Shown piece by piece: positions 23,362-33,600 of a stretch of 64,000 nucleotides of DNA. The notes beneath the pieces were generated by a model, which was not told the DNA's origin, ran no database searches, and saw only the letters and a list, made by a program, of their open reading frames with translations. The DNA is from Mermis nigrescens (Eukaryota > Nematoda > Enoplea > Mermithida > Mermithidae): the NCBI GenBank assembly GCA_036768485.1, contig JAVLUZ010000143.1, forward strand, positions 5,384,346 to 5,448,345, in the 5' to 3' direction. Numbering within the stretch: the stretch's first letter is position 1; each line of letters opens with the position of its first letter. The position numbers and the translations under genes are program-made.

Positions 23362-24759
23362 ACTTTATAAAACAAATTTGTGATGTTTTGATTGCTCCCC
23401 TGTCTACAATTTTTGAAGTCTTATAGAACTAGAAAACTTCCCAAGTCCTGGTTAGAAGCCTTGGTAACCCCAGTTTTTAAAAAAGGGAACCCCCATCCTG
23501 TAGAAAATTTTAGACCAATTTCACTCACGTGTATTTTTTGCAAAATTATGGAGTCAATAATAAATGATTGTATCATAAACTATTTTAATCGAAACAATTT
23601 GTTGAACCCACAGCAATTCGGTTTTATGAAAAACAAATCGTGTGATTCTCAAGTACTAAAATGCAAAAATATTTGAACTAAGAATTTAGATATTCGGATT
23701 CCTACTGACATAGTTTATGTAGATTTTTGTAAAGCCTTCAATTCTGTTGTTCATTTTAAACTGTCATGGAAAGTTGAATATTTGGGAATTTCTGGAGTTT
23801 TGCTAAACTGGATTCGATCATTTTTATCAGGCAGATCACAGAAGGTAAAAATTGACGGTCATATATCTAATTCATTGCCAGTAATAAGCGGTGTTCCCCA
23901 AGGAAGTGTTCTGGGTCCCACTTTATTTTTTACCTTTATAAACGATTTAGTAGATTCGATTAAAAATAGCAATGTAATGCTGTTTGCTGATGATTTGAAA
24001 ATTTTCAACAAATCTGAAAATTCCATCCTGTTACAGTCTGATCTTGATTCATTGCATTCATGGGCCGAAAAATGGCAACTGAAAATTAGCTACAAAAAAT
24101 GTGCAACGTTATATTTGGGTTACGGAAATCCGGAAGTGAGCTATTAGTTAGGTCTATCTGAGTTAAAAAATGCCGAAAATTGTATGAAGGACCTTGGTAT
24201 TTATATATCTAATGATTTATCATCGGGCATTCATTGTACACATATTGCGTCTAAAGCTGCTAGAGTCGCATCCTTAATACACAAAACATTCGTCTCAAAA
24301 AATACCGATTTGATCATCAGAGCTTTTAAAACATACGTTAGACCTATCCTTGAATACGGATCCGTTGTCTGGAATCCATACCAAATTGGAGATATTACAG
24401 GACTTGAAAAAGTACAAAGAAAATTTACAAAAAAATTATTTTGGAATAAAACTTCATCGTATGATGAAAGATTGAATATCCTTAACTCAGAACGACTTGA
24501 AACCCGTCGTATCCACACTGATCTTGTCTTTGCCTTTAAAATTGTTAAACACAAAATATTGACATTTAATGAATTTTTTGAGCTTGCACCTGATAGAGGT
24601 ACTAGATCCGTAAATAACATGAAACTGTTCATCAAACAATCACGTTTAGATTGTAGAAAACATGACTTTGCGAACAGGGTGGCTAAAATTTGGAACATTC
24701 TCCTGCAGAATACAGTTGACTGTAATAACCCAATAGCTTTTAGAAATATGATTTCGTGA
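23362..24759 (+). pseudogene. LINE-B reverse transcriptase remnant
   Basis: RT blocks in order: SWLEALVTPVFKKGNP, NFRPISLTCIFCKIMES, SGVPQGSVLGPTLFF, LFADDLKIF and a C-terminal domain ending AFRNMIS. In-frame stops at about 23674 and 24145 break it. It is clearly related to, but a different family from, LINE-A. Confidence 0.85.
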
Positions 24760-26204
24760 ATTGATTCTAGTGTTTATCTTAAGGGGCGTACGTAAGAGCA
24801 TTGCGCCTTATGCTCCTGGTACCATTGCATTATCTGTTGCTTTATGCACATACTTTGTTTTATGCAGATTGTGTATTATGTTCACATTGACAATGCGTTT
24901 TTTACCTACTTTTTATGTGTTTTCTTTAATGCTTTTACCGAATAAATTTTCTTCTTTCTTCTTCTAGTTGTATATAATTTTATACTTAGATCTTTCACAT
25001 TAAGAATTTATTTCGTTCATAGTTAAGACCTAAGTGTTAAGTTATAACTAAATCCAAATAAATTTCGTGCTTCCGTAGTAAATCATTCATTCATTCATTT
25101 ATTTATTCACTCAATATCACGAAGTGCAGAAATACATAGCTTTACACACCATCTAATTGTTTTTATCAGTTTCATAGACGTTTGCAAAGCGCCTATAAAC
25201 ATTTTTTTTAATATATTTCAAAACGTAAGGATTTGCTTGCTACTGAAGTACATACAATTAGTAATAAAGTATTATTTATTTTTTCAAAAGACATTGCAAA
25301 CAGGGCTCTTTTCATAAATTTTATATATTGTTAAAAATAAGTTAAGAAATCGCTTATTGTGCCATTCAGTTGATGCTGTGATCACTGTCCGTTATGCCTT
25401 TATCTTATGGAATATATCTCTTTCTAGCTTCAAGCCATCAAAACAGATGTTGTTGCGCTTTACGGATTCTATTTACATGACCAAAAATGTAGCTCCTGAT
25501 GAAGATCAGGAATCTGTTATTGAATGTTTGTCAGCTGTTGATGTTGGATAAAATGTTATACTTTGTGGTGCAGCATTAGTCTTCCATTATTTTTGCATCT
25601 GCCTGTATAATGCAGATATGCTCCATGAGCTTTTTGTGAGAGAATTAATGTTCATTATTTAGCCTTGAGTGTCCTTAAGATTAACAGGCAAGAGATCAGA
25701 ATAAAATAGTTGGGTGAACCAATGTAAATTGGCCTGAGCATGCTTGATATGCATGTGCACATACAATTGTAGATCTGCTGTACAACCTTTCCTGCAAAAT
25801 ATGAGCCAGGAGAATTTTCAGGAGAATCAAAATATTTTCAGGAGAATTGCAGGAGAATTTTTCCCCAATTTTACCTCTGTGCAGGAGAATCTGAATTTTG
25901 GGACCTGGCAACACATCGCTCACAAGGTTGCAGAATGCAGGGTTGCCGCGTTGTTTGGGGTAACTCCCGCTTACGGTTTTTTTGGCTGTTGGAGGCATTT
26001 TTTAGCAATTGAGGTTTTTTTGTGCCTATGCTTAAGCATTGGTTAGGGGTTTCTTCAGGCAGTTTGAGGTTAAAATTGTGGTTTTTGACAAGTTAATTTT
26101 TTTGAGTTCCCAGTTGTCAACTTCAAGTGAATTTTTTTGAGTTTCCTGTCTTCGTGATTTTATGTCTTAAATTTGAAATTTTTCACTGAAATTGAGTTTT
26201 TATA

Positions 26205-27043
26205 GCAGTAATTATTTGCAGTCAAATGCAAATGATATAGCACACAACGTAATATTATTTGCAGTCAAAAACCAGTGACCTAGACTGCGAAAAGATTGGA
26301 CAGAGTGTAATATTATTTTCAGTCAAAAACCAGCGATCTAGACTGCAAATAAGATCTGACACACTTCAATATTATTCGCAGTCAACAACCAGCGGCCTAG
26401 ACTGCAAATAAGATAGGACATAACAAGAAATTATTTGCAGTCAAAAACCGCCGGCCTAGACTGCAAAAATTTATAAAAATACGATTTTTTTTATAAGTAT
26501 ATCTCCGTTTGGAATCACCTATCTGATTTTGTAGTTTCTTCCCCTAACTTAAATATATTCGAATCTAGATTAAGTGATGTCGACTTATCCAAATTCATTA
26601 GAAGGCGAGCTTAAATCGTCATGTTTATGACTCGCTCGTCGCCTTTTGCAGTACGTTTTTACTATATTGACCGTACGTTTTATTATTCTCTTGCATCCTT
26701 CGTAATTGTCGCGTTTTTAGCAATAAATAATTTCAGTTCAGTTCAGATCGGGCACAGTGCAATAACCTATTATTTGCAGTCAAAAACTGGCGAACTTGAC
26801 TGCAAGTCTGCAAATAATATACTCACTTTTACTAAAATATTTGCAGTCTAGGCCGCTGGTTTTTGACTGCAAATAACAAATATTCTTAAACTTTGTCCGT
26901 CCTTATTTGCCGTCTAGGCCGCTGGGTTTGACTGCAAATAATTATACACTGCATCCGATCTTATTGGCAGTCTTGCTGATTTTCGACTGCAAATATTACA
27001 TTGTGTGCTACATTACTTGCAGTTGACTGCAAATAATTACTGC
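26205..27043. mobile_element. Foldback-type element: inverted arrays of about 40-bp palindromic units
   Basis: The left arm (26205-26472) contains about five units of the form TTTGCAGTCAAAAACCAGCG...CTAGACTGCAAATA; the right arm (26768-27043) has about four units in the complementary order. Each unit is itself a small hairpin (GCAGTC...GACTGC). The outer ends, GCAGTAATTATTTGCAGTC and its complement, are flanked by GTTTTTATA and CTTTTTATA (26196-26204 and 27044-27052), an 8-of-9 match. Long inverted arms made of direct repeats with about 9-bp duplications are typical of foldback or Mutator-like elements. A LINE fragment occupies the centre. Confidence 0.8.
26500..26747 (+). mobile_element. LINE-C: 3' end fragment of a third CR1-like LINE
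   Basis: Begins inside the last ORF2 residues: VWNHLSDFVVSSPNLNIF through LSKFIRRRA and a stop at about 26610, matching the WNSLPEQIISAPN...LSKFLKGA end of LINE-A in pattern. The short 3' UTR ends in AATAAATAATTTCAGTTCAG, a (TTCAG)n tail. Heavily 5'-truncated. Confidence 0.75.
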
Positions 27044-27644
27044 CTTTTTATATGCAATTTTTAGATGCTTTTTGACCAAAAACGGCCAGAAAACACCGAA
27101 AAACACAAGTTTTTTCCCAAAAATCGAGGACTCGATAGTTCGCGTTTAGTGTCGAGTTGAATAACTAAAATTTATTTGCATTGCCCTCCCCCACCCAGAG
27201 TTGATCGTGCCCCATCCCCCAGAGTAAGAAAATTTTTGATCCCTAACCCCTGATTTTTGGGAAAACTTGCAATTTTTGGCCGTTTTAAGGTGTTTTTGGC
27301 CAAAAATTTAAGGTCATTTACTCCCCCCCCCTTAAAACTGACCCGGAAACCTTCCTCCCGAAAGTTCGAGCCGTTACATTTATGGATAGAAGAGAAACGT
27401 CTAACTTTAGGTGGGGGTATTCGCTATCCGCCCAAACCCCCTGTTACATGTATGCTGGTCACGTTAAGCCCGTAGTCTATTTCATTCTTTATTTTTTGCG
27501 AAAACGGTGATTAGTGTGCGAACAAGCTGTCTCCGTCGTTGGAACGATAAATGAATACACTTAGTATAATTTATTTATAGGTTTTGGGCTTCGTTTCAAT
27601 ATTTGCAAAAGCCTGCTATTTGATTTTTTCGGTCTTTTCAACCC

Positions 27645-30600
27645 ATGGGTGCTCTCGAGTGCGCAGGTTGTGCAATGTTAGCCTTTGGTCCTCCGTTTTC
27701 TCTATTTATTTTCATTATATCGCCAGATCCACTGCGTGTGATAATTTTTGTGACAGGGTAAGTAGACCATAAATCAACATTAATCGATTAGCCTTATTTT
27801 CTTTCAACTTGTTTTGTTACAGTCCATAATACACGGTGTTGCTACACATACATATAGATATGATGCATATTGTATTATTTGTTAGCTGAATTACTAGGTT
27901 TCTTGTGGCGAATTAGACTTTCTTAAGAATTCGCTAGTCGAATGGCAGAATTTTTATGATTTATAGTCTTACATTCACGTGTAGTAACGGCTCTAAATTT
28001 TGGGCTGGAGATAATAGTCGGCCAAATTTAGCGGAGAGGGGAATGAATTATGTTTTTTAGTCGGAATTTAAAAAAAAACATTGGAAGAAAATGGCCCAAA
28101 ATGCGTTTTCGGCGTTTCTGACGATGCTCTATCTTTCTAGAGCGCTTTTAAAAAATAACCTTTTCTACGAATTTGAAAGCTTCTGAAAAATTTCAAATTC
28201 TGAGGTGGTGAAAAATTTCTGTGGGTGAAGATTTTTCTAGGGAGGATGAAACCCCTCCTCTCCTCAAACCCTTTTCCTTTTTAGATCATCTATGGCAACG
28301 GCCTAATTCTGAGATGTCTGATGGGTCAAAATCGCAAAAAAAGCACCAAACAATTTTATTTCTGACTCACCGTATTTTGTCGATGTTTTTCGATTCTGGG
28401 TTTTGGAGGGTTTGACTTTCCGAGAATGGCTACTGACCCCCGCAAAATGGCTACGTCCCCCAAAATTGTCAAATTTTTTAAGATCGTAGAAAGTTTTTTT
28501 AGCTCAAAAGTGTGAAATTTTTGGCTCTTCGAGCCACGGTTTTTTTTTGTACTCGGCAAAGATTTTTCCCGATGTAAAAAGACTTTTCGGGACCGTCTTT
28601 GTACATGTACAAAGATTTTTGGGAAGACAAAAATTGCAAAAAAGGTCTGAAATTCGAAAAAATTTCGTCGCTTCGCGCCGAAATGAGTAATTGTGTGTTC
28701 TATATATCTTTATAATGGCAGAAATTGCATTTCAAAAGTAAAAATGTCAAATTTTTCGGCGCTTAGCGCCGTTTTGAGACGATTCTTAGTGATTTTTGCC
28801 CTTAGAGACCCAGAAATTAGCTAAAACACTACGAATAGTCGAAGAACTCTGTTTTTACCACACTAAAATCGCTGCTGTACCATATTATAGTACCCAAAAA
28901 TTTTGTGTGTACAAAATGTACAAAGATTTTTAGGAAGACAAGAACTGTAAAAAGATGTAAAATTCCCAAAATTTTCGGCGCTTCGCGCCGAACTGATAAA
29001 TTATTTGTCCTATATATCTTTGAAATGGCAGAATTTGCATTTAGGATGGAAAAATGTCAACATTGGCGTCAGAAACCCAGAAATTAGCAAAAATGCATTA
29101 CCAAAGATCGAAAACCCTGTTTTACCACACTAAAATCGCTACTGTACTATATTATAGTACACAGAAATTTGCATGTACAAAATGTACAAAGACTTTTGGG
29201 GACCATCTTTGTACATGTACAAACGGACCTTGTACAAAAAAAGCACTGCTTCGAGCATATATACTCATTCGATTTTTTTTAAACTTTTCGAAGTTTTTGT
29301 ATATTTTTACGTTTTAGAAAGAACGTGCATTGTCTGTAACATCAAAAACAGCGTTTTGGCGTTTACTTATGGATTTTTAGCCCAATAAACGATTGAAAAA
29401 AAATTTTTGGGTCGACTCCCTGAAATTCCCAAATTGTACATGTATGGTCTAAAAAGCTGCCTCTAACTCCCGTTCCCCACGCTCACGTCTGGTCACATAT
29501 CATAGTCTGTATGTATGTAGCTATCGTTATTCATGCATATTAGAGTTTTCGCTGCTTGCGTAGTTAAAGAATTATCTGCTGTCATAGCTGTGAAATTCGA
29601 TCGTTTACTCTCGTCTGGTCCCAAGTAAAAACTTAAGCTCTTCAAGGTAGACGACCAGATATATATACAGCATGGGAATTCTTTGGTGGTAAAACCAGAA
29701 AAATTTCTAAAGTTCCTTTGTTAGACTCAGAAATGCTGGACACTGGATACTCGACAGAAAACGTCATTTTTAGGCGTTTCTGGTAGTGCTTTATCTTTCT
29801 ACAATGTGAAAATAAAAAATATCAAGAAAAAATTCTAGTAAATTGGACACAATATAGTCCAAAAATGAGTGAGAAAATTCGATTGATTTATGCCATAAAA
29901 ACGCTTGAATATCACCTTTTTTACGAATTTTTTCGAAAATCGCAATTCTGGGATGGTGAAAAAATTTTAAGGGACAAACTTTTTGGGGAAGAAAGTGAAA
30001 CTCCCTCTACATTCCCCAAGATTATGTATATAACGACTGAATAAATCAAATTTTATTAATGCATGTTTGTGCTGCGGTTATTGAATTTCCCGCATGTCTT
30101 ACTTGTTTTTTACTATTTCTCAATATTGTCCTAGAGCGTTCTCTTGGCTATTATCTCTGCTCATCTCCTCTTCGATATGGTTTGCAGTTGTTCCACTACG
30201 TCACGAAACGGTCTTCGGCTTAGTAATTTCGATAATATGCCAGGAAATATTCAGATATTTATACTACTGGCTCCTAAAGAAAGGTTAACTAAAGATATGT
30301 GTGCATAAGTAGGTAATGGAGGTGGGTCAGGCAGGTCCCTGAGCCGGTGCTTCTGAAATAGGACATAATTAGTGAAATTGAGACAAAAAATTACTTATGG
30401 AACTTATGACATATGTAATATTATTTATTCAATAAAATGATGTTAGATTATTATAATCCTAAGTTCATACTGATATGGTTCGTTTCAGGGACCCAATGGC
30501 TGGCGTTTGAATGAGGATTGGAACAATCTGAGGTTTTCAAAACATTTGGCGCAATTGATGTTGTTTATTGCATGAATAAGCACATTTAGTCGATCATTTT

Positions 30601-33600
30601 CGAGAGGAAAATATTAAAATGCCGACGGCTCTAGTATCTCAAATTTTATTCATCCTTCGCTTTGCTAAATGCATGAGCATGGGGGTGAGTGGGAATATTG
30701 CTCTCCTTTGACCTCTGTAAAGCGGATAGCTATACAGTCATTTTTGCCGGAAAACATTGCTATATAGCCTTTTTGGACTCAGAAACATATCGCATGAGCT
30801 CAGAAATGCTATATAGTTGTCTTTTCTGATTTTCAAAAGTATATATAGCTATTTTCTTGACTCGAAAAAGGGTTAAATAACTATTTTTTAAGTCTAAAAA
30901 GGCCATATAGCTATGTTTGCGAGTCCGAAAAGACTGTGTAGCTAGTTTTCCGAGCCCAAAAAGGGTATATAGCTCATTTTCTGAGCCAAAAAGGCTGTAG
31001 AACCAACCGTATTTACGAAGCACTTAGCTATCAACCGGTTTTTGGTTTAACCCCCCTCCCCCTTAAATTTTTTACCTTGCACACCTATGCTTTGCTGTAT
31101 ATTAATTAATACCGATTTGGGTATGAGAAGCTTTTGTTTCATCTTTTAATTCCCGATTCCATCCATCAACATATTTTAATTTACAATCCCATCCCCCAAG
31201 GAAACTCGATTTATCAAGTTTTAATTGAAAGTGTTTTTTAATAATTCAGGAAAGCTGAAAAGGGTTTAGATAAAGTCAGTGCAAAGGGCATGCATATCGA
31301 AGGCGTTCATTCACTCAGAAATGCCAAACACACGACGGCGTTCGGTACATATTTATTCTTGTTTTTTTAATATTTCTGCGGTTATAACTTATAACCGCCG
31401 TAAAAGAGCGCAGATTGTCGGTTTAGACCATGATCATACATGTAACAGGGGAATGGGAGATTCACCCTCCCAAAGTTGGTCACCCCCCCTTCCCCCAGCA
31501 CCAGTAAATTTTTGTCTCCCCTCCCGATTTTTTTGGAAAAAATGAATTTTGGTCACATATAGATGAATTGTGGCCGTTTTTGATTAGAAATCGGAGGTCG
31601 TTTACTCCTCTCCCTCTAAAAATGGCCAGGACCATACATGATCTGGGAGGTTTAGGGGGTTTTCACCATAGGTGGGCAGCACCAGGAAATTCTGGGGGGA
31701 TTTTTAAAGGTAAAAAAATGGTCTTAAAAGTGGTCGTATGGCGAAAGAACTCAATTTTTCGACGTTTCTGATCGAGCACTATCCAATGGCATCAAAAAAT
31801 TCCTTAAAGAAGCAAAAAAAATTTCAAAAAATTGAATTCTGGGGGGTATTTTGATTTCTGGGGGAGTATTCCAACTTCTGGGGGGCGCATACCCCCAACC
31901 CCCCTCCCACGCCCACGTGTGGTTTTCACCCCCCCTTCCCCGCTGCAGAAAAATTTTCATCTTACAAAAGTCATGGTTCTTTTTTTCGGCATAGAAAATG
32001 GATAAAGTAAATCCAAAATTGAAATGTGGTCGCAGTTTGTTTTAGCATATTTTAATTATAGTTCCCATTGTACATTCATTCATGCTGATTAAAATATGCA
32101 GAAAGGCGGTACTATAGCCTGCAAAAAGATTATCGCTTCTAGTTCTTTTAAAAACAAGATTTTCGCTTGACAAATGTTATTAGCTCTTGAGCTTTTGTCA
32201 GAAACATCGAGAAACGGTTCTTCTATTGAAATGTGATTGGGCTACGATGCGACTACGTGATTCGCTTTACAATATCATTGAAGTCATATAAATATGCATT
32301 TGTTTCTCTGGATAGTAAATAATTCTACTATTTGCTGACGGTGCGATTTTAAAGAAGCATAGGTCAAAACAAAGACGTATCTAAAATAAGTCCCAGAAAG
32401 TCTATTCTTAATTAAAAAGAGATGTTTTCCTCCTTTTTTACGCTCTGTAAAATTTTTTTCATCGCGAATAATCTTTCGTAAATTTCCGTTTGCAATTTTG
32501 AATGATGAGCGGATACGTGTCATCAAAATTTTGTTATCGTGATCCGGTCTTGCGAAAATTTCAGAAATTTAGGCTAAAGTATGGTCAGACACAAAAATGA
32601 ACTATAAACTCAGAAGGTCTCTTGTTACTGTAATGGCTGACAAGACGTTCGCATCAACATGTCCTCAAAGCAGTAAATTGAGCTTTGTAATCTGCTGATG
32701 AGCTTTATAATCGGTCATCCTGCACTGCTTTAAATCGAAATGGACACAATATACATGTGAATGTCTTATTTGCGATTTGAGCAAAATGCAATGTTTCCTT
32801 ACCTATTAAAGGATCGGGCGCGAAGCGCAAAACTTTTTCAAATTCTTACTAAAAAATATTAGAAAAACCTTTAAATTACTAGTCATTGCTAAAAGTATCT
32901 GTCTGTGTAAGGGCCAAAGGAAGTATTTTTTTGATGGGTCTCACCAAGCTCTATCTATTAGCATCAAAATGCAAAAAATCTTGAAAAATACTTAAATTTT
33001 GGTAGAAGCAGGCTTGCACAGTATGTGAAATTTTTTGTTTTTCATGGCTGATGTGAATTTTTAAACGGCCTCTTTTGGGCTCAAAAACGGAAGATACGCG
33101 TCAAAAATATGATTTATCGGCGTTTGTCACGATGTTCTATCATTCAAGAGCGTAAAAACATCAGAAAAATTGAATTGAACTAAATATAGTCAAAAAATGA
33201 ATATATGGTGCGAAGCGCCGAAAATCCGAAGTCAAAAGATCGCTAAAAACGCTTAAAACAACACCACGACTTTTTAGAAATTTTCCGGAAAATCGCAAAT
33301 CCTGGGGGTTAAGGCTCCCCTCCAGATCATGCATGGTCTGTAGGTTGATGTGTGGGGTCTTTACACTCCCCAAATCATGTATATACGCTATTATGTGGTA
33401 GTTACCTAATATGGAATAAATAAAATTAAATCAATCCTACTTCGTATCTGTTCCTTTTTTCTTCAGACTTTTGACACAGTGATTTTATTCGAACAAATGA
33501 ACTATGTATATCAGGTGACTACATATCAGTAAATGCGACTTCAGTTCTCAATCTTCGAACATGCTTCATTAGTATTCATTCTGACCATAGTAAGTATGTT

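Larger units (their letters stand above)
15690..25104 (+). mobile_element. LINE-B: 5'-truncated CR1-like retrotransposon split by two LINE-A insertions
   Basis: Three collinear pieces remain: about 15690-15787, 18462-19387 and 23298-25104. Reading across the gaps gives one continuous ORF2. The endonuclease part shows FVLCYRSP and LLGDFNFPEIKWN; the linker region shows YSFVNTRLN; the RT follows. Piece 1 ends in TFSKQN and piece 2 begins with the matching RFVLCYRSP; piece 2 ends in PDNVNQR and piece 3 resumes at VDSDGFCAYFIK. The 3' UTR ends in an (ATTC)n tail near 25084-25104, after AATAAA sequences, which is typical of CR1-type ends. Several stops and a TGA near 23674 make it inactive. Confidence 0.85.
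15460..25913. mobile_element. hAT-like element with CAGGAGAAT arrays, enlarged by a LINE nest
   Basis: The left end is CAGGGTTGCCAGGT and the right end is ACCTGGCAACA, inverted over about 11 bp. Both are flanked by the same 8-bp word CATCGCTC (15452-15459 and 25914-25921). Subterminal DNA on both sides is an array of CAGGAGAAT-like words (15475-15640, and 25808-25890 in the same wording), as expected of transposase-binding repeats. Without the LINE insertion the element would be about 1 kb. A weak ORF at 25357-25551 in the right half is not recognised. The right terminus lacks the outer CAG seen on the left. Confidence 0.7.

Noticed and set aside
24231..24698. 155-codon ORF on the minus strand
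   Set aside because: It is the antisense shadow of the LINE-B reverse transcriptase C-terminal domain.
26225..27040. CRISPR-like array of repeats and spacers
   Set aside because: Units are themselves palindromic and occur in mirrored arms with a 9-bp flanking duplication; this is a foldback transposon in a eukaryotic genome.
31250..31254. Aph-1 exon 3 starting at the stronger-looking acceptor TTCAG (31245-31249)
   Set aside because: Starting there shifts the frame relative to exon 2 and reaches a TAG within a few codons; the AAAG acceptor restores LLKKAEKGL.
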